10,392 bases of DNA from Chloroflexota bacterium (GTDB lineage Bacteria > Chloroflexota > UBA11872): positions 1,939 to 12,330 of the forward strand of contig JAPPFO010000306.1 of the NCBI GenBank assembly GCA_028875175.1, in the 5' to 3' direction. Below, one piece after another: positions 1 through 6,624 of the stretch; positions within the stretch are counted from its first letter, which is position 1, and each line of letters opens with the position of its first letter. The position numbers and the translations under genes are program-made. The notes under the pieces are model-generated. The model worked only from the letters and a program-made list of their open reading frames with translations, was not told where the DNA came from and made no database searches.

Positions 1-135
1 TCCCGCGCCATGAGCCGCGACCTCAAGCGCCGCGGCTTCAAGTTCGTCGGTCCCACCATTTGCTACGCGTTCATGCAGGCCGCCGGCCTCGTCAATGACC
101 ACCTCGTCACCTGCTTCCGTTATCACGAGGTCTGA
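1..135 (+). CDS. tag: DNA-3-methyladenine glycosylase I, 3' end only
   Basis: Frame 1 is open from the left edge to a TGA at 133-135 and encodes the last 44 residues of Tag. Tag removes 3-methyladenine from alkylated DNA in base-excision repair in the cytoplasm. The visible part carries the strongly conserved C-terminal block: LKRRGFKFVGPTICYAFMQA followed by GLVNDHLVTCF. The His and Cys four residues apart in NDHLVTC correspond to the C-terminal half of the family's structural zinc site (His175/Cys179 in the E. coli enzyme). The N-terminal Cys/His pair and the helix-hairpin-helix core lie outside the window. The next gene starts 84 bp downstream on the same strand. The identification rests on a short but very characteristic segment. 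Confidence 0.93.
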   Translation, partial: SRAMSRDLKRRGFKFVGPTICYAFMQAAGLVNDHLVTCFRYHEV

Positions 136-219
136 CGAGGCCCCAACGAACTATCAGTTGTACGCTCTGACCACAAGAGCTTTCGAACCCGCCGCGTCCA
201 TGGCGGAGGAGCCTAGGCC

Positions 220-606
220 ATGACCACCGAACCACTCTTCAAAGCCGCCAACCCGTACCAGGACGACGTCCTGGCGCTCCCCGTCGAGGACCTGGATCAA
301 GCCTCCCAGTGGTACGCCAACGCGCTGGGCCTTACCGAGGTCGAACGCCGCGACGACCCCGTCCCAACCGTCATCATGCAGCGCGACGGCGTCCAAATCG
401 GCTTCGCCATCAACGGCGGCGACGCCTCCAACGACGGCGCCGCCATCCTCGTTACCGACATCGAGCGCGCCCGCCGCGAACTCGAAGCCAGCGGCCTCTC
501 ACCCGGCGAATCGCGCATCGACGACCACGGCGGCCAAAACATGAGCGTCTTCTTCCTCATCGCCCCCGACGGCCTCTGCTTCTACTTCCACCAACCCGTC
601 GACTAG
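220..606 (+). CDS. VOC (glyoxalase/bleomycin-resistance fold) protein
   Basis: This 128-residue protein fits a single VOC-superfamily chain made of two beta-alpha-beta-beta-beta modules. Module 1 runs about residues 15-66 (VLALPVEDLDQASQWYANAL, then GVQIGFAIN). Module 2 runs about 74-126 (AAILVTDIERARRELEA, then VFFLIAPDGLCFYFHQP). The ATG is well supported by GGAGGA at 205-210, nine bases upstream. In metal-dependent VOC enzymes the first strand carries a His and the last strand a Glu (PDGNxxEL). Here the equivalent positions appear to be Ala19 and Tyr122, so a metal-free binding or resistance-like role is as likely as lyase or dioxygenase activity. No substrate can be named. It may be read through from tag, 84 bp upstream. 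It converges with the HicB-like gene 73 bp downstream. Confidence 0.87.
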   Translation: MTTEPLFKAANPYQDDVLALPVEDLDQASQWYANALGLTEVERRDDPVPTVIMQRDGVQIGFAINGGDASNDGAAILVTDIERARRELEASGLSPGESRIDDHGGQNMSVFFLIAPDGLCFYFHQPVD

Positions 607-679
607 AACGACCGGAGCGCCTGCCCTAACGTCGAAATAGCCTGAAGAGCAGGCACGGAGACATCCGCCTGCCTCGCGG

Positions 680-1096
680 TTAGGAGTGGGCGGGCGTTAG
701 CGCGGGCGCAAGCTGATCCTGCGGGGTCCAGGCTTGAGTCCCGGGCTGTTTGTTCTCAGTTGGCGAGATGGGCACGTTGAAGTCGCGAATTCGGCCGAGA
801 ACATTGGCTGGCACCGGCAGCGTTTCAATCCCGTACCGTCCAAAGACACCCTCGCGCTCCCCATCCGCCTCCAGCGCGTTCAATTCGTGCAGCACAAGCT
901 CGCCCAACTCGTGCATCACGGCCTCGAGCTCGGGGTCGTAGGTGGAGGTGCCAAGCTCCTCGCACACGCCAACCCACACGTCACCTTCGAGCTCATACCG
1001 CATCGTGAGTCCAACCATCGTGGGCGTGGCTGCATGCAGATTCAGAAAAAACGCCAAGGCTGAGTGCGGCTGCTCGCGTGGAGTCTGCTTGTCCAT
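680..1096 (-). CDS. HicB-like (UPF0150-type) protein without visible HicA partner
   Basis: This protein of about 138 residues has a HicB/UPF0150-like core at residues 32-95. A short strand MRYELEGD is followed by VWVGVCEELGTSTYD, then a long amphipathic helix (PELEAVMHELGELVLHELNA) and an acidic EADGERE turn ending in FGRYGIETLP. That matches the degenerate RNase-H-like fold of HicB antitoxins and of stand-alone relatives. The tail (about 96-138) is Pro/Gln/Thr-rich and probably disordered, with no obvious ribbon-helix-helix or HTH DNA-binding domain. I chose the ATG at 1096 because GAGG lies nine bases upstream. A start at M32 (1003) is a real alternative, since many relatives begin at this strand. 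The frame also stays open upstream to 1171 with a Ser/Gly/Arg-rich extension I consider non-coding. No HicA-like frame lies on either side. Function unknown. Confidence 0.68.
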   Translation of the reverse strand: MDKQTPREQPHSALAFFLNLHAATPTMVGLTMRYELEGDVWVGVCEELGTSTYDPELEAVMHELGELVLHELNALEADGEREGVFGRYGIETLPVPANVLGRIRDFNVPISPTENKQPGTQAWTPQDQLAPALTPAHS

Positions 1097-1294
1097 GAGC
1101 TCTGACCTCAGACCCGCAGTCCGCCCCGTGCGGCTCGCTGATCCGGGCGAACCTGCCCGGCCCGATTCCAATCACTCGGAAACGTGTCCCCTGCGGTCAA
1201 GGCCCGCCAGAATGCATCGCTCCCACAGTCACCATACCGCGCGGTGACATGCCGGCTCCCGTCGCATGCAGACGCCGCAAACCGTTGCTCTCCG
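1097..1294. other. 198-bp spacer between the HicB-like gene and the SAF dehydrogenase
   Basis: I see no credible gene in this spacer; frames on both strands give Arg/Ala-rich translations without family motifs. It holds two dyads. CCGGGC-GAACCT-GCCCGG at 1143-1160 is a 6-bp stem with a 6-base loop and no adjacent T-run. GTCACC-N9-GGTGAC at 1228-1248 overlaps the perfect 10-bp palindrome ACCGCGCGGT at 1236-1245. Either could be an operator or transcription-end signal for the flanking minus-strand genes. The direction of effect cannot be told from sequence. Confidence 0.45.
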
Positions 1295-2650
1295 TCATCG
1301 CCCGGAAACTGCCTCTTCCCGCAGCCTCGCCACAAACGACCTCTCATCCACCTCCACCGCCCCCGCCGGTATCGGCTGATCCGCCGCCACCGCCGCCCGC
1401 ACCTTCGCCCCGTACGACAGCCCCAGCGGCAACACCCCCTCCGCCGCCAGCGCCTCGGCCCGGTCGATCAGCCCGTACACCAGCCGCCCGCCCGAGCCGT
1501 CCAGCCGGTCCCCCGGCCGCAGGTCGCGCTTCGCATACGTCAGCACCTCCGAGGTCGGCGTCTCGTGTGGCAGTCCGGAGGACGCTCCCAGCAGCGCCGC
1601 CTGCGCAATGCTCAGCGGCGTCTCCACTCCGCACAGGTGGTATTCCCGGAACAACGCCATCCGCCGTCCATCGCTGGAAACCCTCGTCCCGTGAATCCGC
1701 ATGTCCTCGCGGATATGCCAATCCGCCGAGGTCACCACCGCCCACACCCCGTCGGCGATGTTCTCGGCTAGCTCCGACTCCCCGTCCGCTCCCACCCCGT
1801 TCGCCAGGTCCACCACGCCCGTGCCCTCCAGCAGCCCGCCGGCCTCCGCGTCCGCAAACAGGTCGGGCAAGCCGCTCAGTCCAACCGACGGCTCATGCAT
1901 CCCCCGTCGATCCGGCGGCAGCCCCGTCATGTTCGACACCGCGCACATCTCAATCTGCGCCTTCGATCCGTCGCGGAACGAGTTGTACATCTGCGCGTTC
2001 AGCCTCAACCGCGCCGACGCCTCCTCGTCGTACCCCAGCCTCGCCAGCGCTCGCTCCGGATCCCCGTGCCGGTCCGCCGGATACCGCCGCGTACCGCGTC
2101 CAACTGCCAGGATTTCCAGACCCAAAGCTCTGGCCCAGTCGAACAGCTCCATGATCGCCACCGGCTGATCGCCCGCCGCCAGGCTGTAGACCACCTCCTG
2201 CCGCCGCGCCTCGCGCGCCAGCGCCCACCCGCAGCTCACGTCGGCCTCCACCGTCACCATCACCACGTGACGCCCCTGCCGCAGGGCATTCAACGCGTTG
2301 CGAGCCGCCACATCCGGTATCCCCGTCGCTTCCACCAACACGTCGATCGGCGCCGACTCCAGCACTTCTGCGTCCGGCGCCAGCACTGCCGCCCCGGCCT
2401 CGATGGCGGCCTGCGCCTCGCCCGCGCCCTCGCACCGCCGCCACTGCCCCTCCGCCCAGCCCGCCGCCGTTAGAGCCGCCACCCCATTGCCCGCGTTCGG
2501 ATCCGCTACCGCCGCCAGCCGCAACCCGTCGATCTGAGCTATTTGCGCCGCAACGCTCGTCCCAAACCGACCCGCCCCCGCCAGCGCCACCGCCACCGGC
2601 CGCCCGGCCGCCGCCCGCGCTTCCAGCCGCTCCAGCAACAAACGCAGCAT
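1295..2650 (-). CDS. NAD(P)-dependent homoserine-dehydrogenase-like protein with C-terminal SAF domain (COG4091 type)
   Basis: This 451-residue protein has an N-terminal Rossmann domain with GAGRFG at 25-30, ending strand 2 in VADP (48-51), and a conserved VEATGIPDV block (106-114). A middle catalytic/dimerisation region includes SLAAGDQP (156-163), MYNSFRDGSKAQIEM (221-235) and FREYHLCGVETPLS (334-347). The C-terminal SAF-like domain (about 371-440) carries AKRDLRPGDRLDGSGG and GAKVRAAVAADQPIPAG. This layout matches the COG4091 'predicted homoserine dehydrogenase with SAF domain' family. Known members include DRL, the non-canonical 1-deoxy-D-xylulose-5-phosphate reductoisomerase described in Brucella, and probably other sugar or sugar-acid oxidoreductases. 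No aspartate-pathway gene is adjacent, so true homoserine dehydrogenase activity is doubtful. The ribosome-binding site is weak. Third codon positions favour G, unlike the C-ending codons of most genes here. The gene is divergent from uvrA. Confidence 0.88.
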   Translation of the reverse strand: MLRLLLERLEARAAAGRPVAVALAGAGRFGTSVAAQIAQIDGLRLAAVADPNAGNGVAALTAAGWAEGQWRRCEGAGEAQAAIEAGAAVLAPDAEVLESAPIDVLVEATGIPDVAARNALNALRQGRHVVMVTVEADVSCGWALAREARRQEVVYSLAAGDQPVAIMELFDWARALGLEILAVGRGTRRYPADRHGDPERALARLGYDEEASARLRLNAQMYNSFRDGSKAQIEMCAVSNMTGLPPDRRGMHEPSVGLSGLPDLFADAEAGGLLEGTGVVDLANGVGADGESELAENIADGVWAVVTSADWHIREDMRIHGTRVSSDGRRMALFREYHLCGVETPLSIAQAALLGASSGLPHETPTSEVLTYAKRDLRPGDRLDGSGGRLVYGLIDRAEALAAEGVLPLGLSYGAKVRAAVAADQPIPAGAVEVDERSFVARLREEAVSGR

Positions 2651-2789
2651 CTGATCGAACCCTGCTACCTGGCGGTTACTGCCACAACCTTAGCCCTCTG
2701 ACCCAGCACACCTCGGCACCCCGTCGCCGCCGAGCTTCCAGATACTTGCCGCCAACAGCCTCACACCGAATCGCTTAAGCTGGACTGTT
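2651..2789. promoter_or_regulatory. 139-bp divergent intergenic region (SAF dehydrogenase / uvrA)
   Basis: Both flanking genes start here and run outward, so promoters for each should lie in this stretch. I cannot place a convincing -35/-10 pair. No LexA-type dyad (GAAC-N4-GTTC or CTG-N10-CAG) is visible upstream of uvrA. No strong Shine-Dalgarno precedes the uvrA ATG; the nearest purine run is GGA at 2782-2784, only five bases from the start. The uvrA message may therefore have weak initiation or a very short leader. The + strand here is C-rich, like the rest of the left part of the window. Confidence 0.4.
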
Positions 2790-5705
2790 ATGGCCGACTC
2801 CTCCATCGTCATCCGCGGCGCGCGGGAACACAATCTCAGGGACATCGACCTTGAGATACCTCGCAACAAGCTCGTCGTCATTTCCGGCATCTCCGGCTCC
2901 GGCAAGTCCAGCCTCGCGTTCGACACCCTCTACGCCGAAGGCCAGCGCCGCTACGTCGAATCCCTCTCCGCCTACGCCCGCCAGTTCCTGGGCCAGCTGG
3001 AAAAGCCCGACGTCGACCAGATCGAGGGCCTCTCCCCCGCCATATCCATCGACCAGAAAGCCACTTCCCACAACCCCAGGTCCACCGTCGGTACCGTCAC
3101 CGAGATCTACGACTACATGCGTCTCCTCTGGGCGCGCATCGGCCAGCCCCACTGCCATTCCTGTGGCGAACCTCTCACCTCCCAGACCATCCAGGAGATG
3201 GTTGACCTCATCCTCGGCTGGGACGACGACACTCGATTCATGGTCCTCGCCCCCGTCATCATCCACCGCAAGGGCGAGCACAAGGGAGTCTTCGAGGACG
3301 CCCGCCGCGCCGGCTTCGTCCGCGCCCGCGTCGACGGCCGGGTTGTTCCCCTCGACGACGTTCCCGATCTCGACCGCAACCTCTGGCACGACATCGATAT
3401 CGTCGTCGACCGGCTCACCCCCAAATCCGACTCCCGCATGCGTCTGGCCGACTCCCTCGAAACCGCCCTCAAGCTCGGCGAGGGCTTCGTCACCATCCAG
3501 ATCGTCGACGGCGACGAGCTAACCCTCAGCGAACGTCTCGCCTGCAAGAACGGTCACGTCAGCCTCGCCAACCTCGAACCTCGGCTCTTCTCCTTCAACA
3601 CCCCCCACGGCGCCTGCCCCGACTGCAACGGTCTCGGCTCCAAGCTCGAGCTCGACCCCGCCCTCATCATTCCCAACCGTTCTCTCACCATCGCCCAGGG
3701 CGCCATCGCTCCGTGGCTCAAGGCCCACACCCGCGAGTCCTCCATGACCCGCCACGTCATCGAAGCCCTCGCCCGCAAATACGGCTTCCGCACCAACACC
3801 CCCATCGAGCGTCTCGACCCCGCCATCGTCGACGTCATCCTTTACGGCGCGCCTGGCCAGCCCCTGGTCGTCCAGTACACCAACGCCGCCGGCCGCCGCC
3901 GCGCCTACGAGTTCGAGTTCGAAGGCGTCATCCCCAACCTCCGCCGCCGCTACGAAAGCACCGAGTCCGAGTACATCCGCGGCGAGATCGAGCGCTTCAT
4001 GACTCGCCGCATGTGCCCCGTCTGCCTGGGCGCGCGGCTCCGGCCCGAATCGATGGCCGTCACCGTCGGCGGCAGTTCCATCCATGACGCCACCGCCCTC
4101 ACCATCCAGGCCGCCGCGGCTTTCTTTAATGGCCTCAAGCTGAGCAAGCGCGACGCCACCATTGCCGTCCAGGTCCTCAAGGAGATCAACGCCCGCCTCG
4201 GCTTCCTCGAAGCCGTCGGCCTCGAATACCTCACCCTCGAACGCTCCGCCGGAACCCTCTCCGGCGGCGAGGCCCAGCGCATCCGCCTCGCCACCCAGAT
4301 CGGCTCCGGCCTCGTTGGCGTCATGTACATCCTCGACGAGCCCAGCATCGGCCTCCACCAGCGTGACAACGCCCGCCTCGTCCGCACCCTCGAGGGCCTG
4401 CGCGACCTCGGCAACACCGTCATGGTCGTCGAGCACGACGAAGAGACCATCCGCTCCGCCGACTGGGTCATCGACATCGGCCCCGGAGCCGGCGAACACG
4501 GCGGCTTGGTCGTCGCGGAAGGTCCTCCTGAAGACATCGAAGCCCACCCCGACTCCCTCACCGGCGCCTACCTCGCCGGCCGCGAGCACATCCCCGTACC
4601 CATGGCCCGGCGCTCCGGCAATGGCGCCAACCTCACCCTCGAAGGCGTCCGCGCCAATAACCTCAAGTCGCTCTACGTCCGGTTCCCTCTCGGCTGCTTC
4701 ATCTGCGTCACCGGCGTCTCCGGCTCCGGCAAGAGCACCCTCATCGAGGATGTCTTGTACCGCGCCCTGGCCCAGCGCATCTGGGGCAGCCGCAACGTCC
4801 CCGGCGAGCACTCTCGCATCCGCGGGCTGGAACACATCGACAAGGCCATCGAGATCGACCAGTCGCCCATCGGCCGCACGCCGCGCTCCAACCCCGCCAC
4901 CTACACCAGCGCCTTCACACCCATCCGCGACCTCTTTGCCGCTGTCCCCGAGTCCCGCGCCCGCGGCTACAAGCCCGGCCGTTTTTCATTCAACGTCAAG
5001 GGCGGCCGCTGCGAAGCCTGCGAGGGCCAGGGCCTCAACCGCATCGAGATGCAGTTTCTGCCTGACGTCTACGTCACCTGCGAGGTCTGTGAGGGCGCCC
5101 GCTACAACCGTGAGGCCCTGGACATCACCTACAAGGGCAAAACCATCGCCGACGTGCTCCACATGACCGTCGAAGACGCCCACGACTTCTTCCGGAACAT
5201 CCCGTCCATCGAACGCAAGCTCGGCACCCTCGTCGATGTCGGGCTCGGCTACATCCGCCTCGGCCAGCCCGCCACCACCCTCTCCGGCGGCGAAGCACAG
5301 CGCATCAAGCTCGCCTCCGAACTCTCCAAGCGCGCCACTGGCAAGACCGTCTACATCCTCGACGAACCCACTACCGGCCTCCACTTCGCCGACACCCGCA
5401 AGCTCATCCAGGTCCTCCAGCGCCTGGCGGACGCCGGCAACACCGTCATCGTCATCGAACACAACCTCGACGTCATCAAGTCCGCCGACTGGATCATCGA
5501 CCTCGGACCGGAGGGCGGCGACGCCGGCGGCGAACTCATCGCCGAAGGCACCCCCGAAGACGTCGCCGACCAGCCCGCCAGCTACACCGGCCAATACCTT
5601 CAGCGCGTCCTGGCGCCCGAAGCCCGCTCCTCCCGCCCCTCGCGAAACGGTCGCACCCAAACCTCACGCCGCTCCGCCCGCAAACCCGCCCCGGCCACCG
5701 CCTGA
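2790..5705 (+). CDS. uvrA: Excinuclease ABC subunit A (UvrA)
   Basis: UvrA is the ATP-dependent damage-recognition subunit of the UvrABC nucleotide-excision repair complex; it dimerises, loads UvrB and leaves. The 971-residue protein has the full class layout. The first ATPase has Walker A GISGSGKSS at 33-41, an LSGGEAQR signature at 490-497 and Walker B ILDEP with Asp516/Glu517. The second has Walker A GVSGSGKST at 642-650, LSGGEAQR at 831-838 and Walker B with Asp858/Glu859. The UvrB-binding and insertion regions occupy the stretch between the first Walker A and its signature. The second zinc module is classical, with Cys741/Cys744 and Cys764/Cys767. The first is C252-K-N-G-H256 with Cys276/Cys279, so one knuckle is C-x3-H rather than C-x2-C. 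The last ~30 residues are Arg/Ser/Pro-rich and probably disordered. The start is fixed by the conserved IVIRGAREHNL at the N-terminus. The gene is intact, with strongly C-ending codons. Confidence 0.99.
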   Translation: MADSSIVIRGAREHNLRDIDLEIPRNKLVVISGISGSGKSSLAFDTLYAEGQRRYVESLSAYARQFLGQLEKPDVDQIEGLSPAISIDQKATSHNPRSTVGTVTEIYDYMRLLWARIGQPHCHSCGEPLTSQTIQEMVDLILGWDDDTRFMVLAPVIIHRKGEHKGVFEDARRAGFVRARVDGRVVPLDDVPDLDRNLWHDIDIVVDRLTPKSDSRMRLADSLETALKLGEGFVTIQIVDGDELTLSERLACKNGHVSLANLEPRLFSFNTPHGACPDCNGLGSKLELDPALIIPNRSLTIAQGAIAPWLKAHTRESSMTRHVIEALARKYGFRTNTPIERLDPAIVDVILYGAPGQPLVVQYTNAAGRRRAYEFEFEGVIPNLRRRYESTESEYIRGEIERFMTRRMCPVCLGARLRPESMAVTVGGSSIHDATALTIQAAAAFFNGLKLSKRDATIAVQVLKEINARLGFLEAVGLEYLTLERSAGTLSGGEAQRIRLATQIGSGLVGVMYILDEPSIGLHQRDNARLVRTLEGLRDLGNTVMVVEHDEETIRSADWVIDIGPGAGEHGGLVVAEGPPEDIEAHPDSLTGAYLAGREHIPVPMARRSGNGANLTLEGVRANNLKSLYVRFPLGCFICVTGVSGSGKSTLIEDVLYRALAQRIWGSRNVPGEHSRIRGLEHIDKAIEIDQSPIGRTPRSNPATYTSAFTPIRDLFAAVPESRARGYKPGRFSFNVKGGRCEACEGQGLNRIEMQFLPDVYVTCEVCEGARYNREALDITYKGKTIADVLHMTVEDAHDFFRNIPSIERKLGTLVDVGLGYIRLGQPATTLSGGEAQRIKLASELSKRATGKTVYILDEPTTGLHFADTRKLIQVLQRLADAGNTVIVIEHNLDVIKSADWIIDLGPEGGDAGGELIAEGTPEDVADQPASYTGQYLQRVLAPEARSSRPSRNGRTQTSRRSARKPAPATA

Positions 5706-5728
5706 CTCGCATCGAAGGACAGCGAAAT

Positions 5729-6577
5729 ATGGCAGCAGCAACTCGTCGATTCGAAGGCCGCGGAGCGGTCGTCACCGGCGGTGCCACTGGCATCGGCGGC
5801 GCCATCGCCGAACGCTTGGCCTCGGAAGGCGCCTCCGTCCTCATCGCCGACATCAACGCGGATGGCGCCAACGATCGCGCCGGCCGTATCCGGGACGCCG
5901 GTGGCACTGCCGCCGCCTGCGCCACCAACGTCGGTGAACTCGACCAGGTCCAGGCCATGATTCAGGCCGCCGTCGACCGCTGGGGCCGCCTCGACATCAT
6001 CGTCAACAACGCCTACCCCGCCATGGAAGCCATGACCGGCGGCGCCGAAGAGGTCCCGCCGGACGTGTACGACCGCGCCATGGCGGTCCTCGTCAAGGCC
6101 AGCTACCTGTCCGCCAAATTCGGCGTGCCGCATCTGCGCAGCGCCGGCGGCGGCAGCATCGTCAACATCTCCAGCATTCATGGGCTGCTCGTCGCCCCCG
6201 GCGCCCTCGTCTACGAAACCGGCAAAGCCGCCCTCATCGCCGCCACCCGCCAGATGGCCGTCGAATACGGCCGCGACGGCATTCGCGTCAACGCCGTCGC
6301 CCCCGGCCACATCGTCACCGAAAACATCCAGGCCGGCATCTGGGACGACAACCCCAGCGGATTCGACTTCTTCACCGCCCAATACCCTGTCGGCCGCTGC
6401 GGCCGCCCCGAAGACATCGCCGCCGCCGTCTCTTTCCTCTGTTCCCAGGACGCCTCCTTCATCACCGGCCATACCCTCGTCGTCGACGGCGGCCACTCCC
6501 TCCAAATCCAGGAAAACTTCGGCGTCGCCCAGGCCCGGTACATGCAAGATCATCCCGACACCCAGCTTCCCTATTGA
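5729..6577 (+). CDS. Short-chain dehydrogenase/reductase (classical SDR)
   Basis: This is a 282-residue soluble oxidoreductase. The cofactor motif TGGATGIG lies at 16-23. Asp41 at the end of strand 2 favours NAD(H) over NADP(H). NNAY at 93-96 replaces the usual NNAG. The catalytic Ser149, Tyr162 and Lys166 (YETGK) are present with standard spacing, followed by RVNAVAPGHIVTEN and the C-terminal GHTLVVDGG. The Asn that completes the SDR catalytic tetrad appears to be Leu121 (AVLVKASYL). About 25 residues beyond GGH extend the family core. GAAGGA at 5714-5719 lies nine bases before the ATG. The 23-bp gap after uvrA allows co-transcription, but the function is unrelated to repair. Substrate unknown; sugar, polyol or hydroxy-acid dehydrogenases of this type are common. 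It ends 47 bp from a convergent transporter gene. Confidence 0.93.
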   Translation: MAAATRRFEGRGAVVTGGATGIGGAIAERLASEGASVLIADINADGANDRAGRIRDAGGTAAACATNVGELDQVQAMIQAAVDRWGRLDIIVNNAYPAMEAMTGGAEEVPPDVYDRAMAVLVKASYLSAKFGVPHLRSAGGGSIVNISSIHGLLVAPGALVYETGKAALIAATRQMAVEYGRDGIRVNAVAPGHIVTENIQAGIWDDNPSGFDFFTAQYPVGRCGRPEDIAAAVSFLCSQDASFITGHTLVVDGGHSLQIQENFGVAQARYMQDHPDTQLPY

Positions 6578-6591
6578 TAGCGAGGTCTCAT

Positions 6592-6618
6592 AGGGCAGCG
6601 TTCCGTAAGAACTGCCTT
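6592..6618. terminator. Hairpin in the convergent SDR/MFS gap, possible bidirectional terminator
   Basis: AGGGCAG at 6592-6598 pairs with CTGCCTT at 6612-6618, counting one G-T pair. Inside, TTC (6601-6603) pairs with GAA (6609-6611) around a CGTAA loop with a two-base bulge. It lies between two genes that end facing each other, where a shared terminator is expected. The T-tract is poor on both sides (TTGTCT on +), so strength is uncertain. Confidence 0.4.
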
Positions 6619-6624
6619 GTCTGA

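Noticed and set aside
619..654. GCCTGC ... GCAGGC inverted repeat as a terminator between the VOC and HicB-like genes
   Set aside because: The loop is 24 bases, the stem only six, and no T-run follows on either strand.
1097..1347. Possible hicA toxin gene next to the HicB-like gene
   Set aside because: I read the minus-strand frames for a HicA pattern (GSH-type motif, PxH and K-x-G-T-LRxI) and found none; the spacer is also too short without overlapping the SAF gene.
1249..2154. Long plus-strand open frame of about 301 codons, Pro/Ala/Ser-rich
   Set aside because: It is antisense to the SAF dehydrogenase, has low-complexity composition produced by G-rich codons on the opposite strand, no family motif and no ribosome-binding site.
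2651..2789. LexA/SOS box controlling uvrA
   Set aside because: No GAAC-N4-GTTC or CTG-N10-CAG dyad is visible in the uvrA upstream region.
3519..4835. Minus-strand open frame of about 438 codons, Gly/Ala/Asp/Glu/Val-rich
   Set aside because: It lies wholly inside uvrA on the opposite strand and its composition mirrors the C-ending uvrA codons; no recognisable domain.
6578..6624. Replication origin at the skew minimum
   Set aside because: The polarity fits, but the spacer is 47 bp between convergent genes, is not AT-rich enough, shows no DnaA boxes and has no dnaA, dnaN or gidA-type neighbours.
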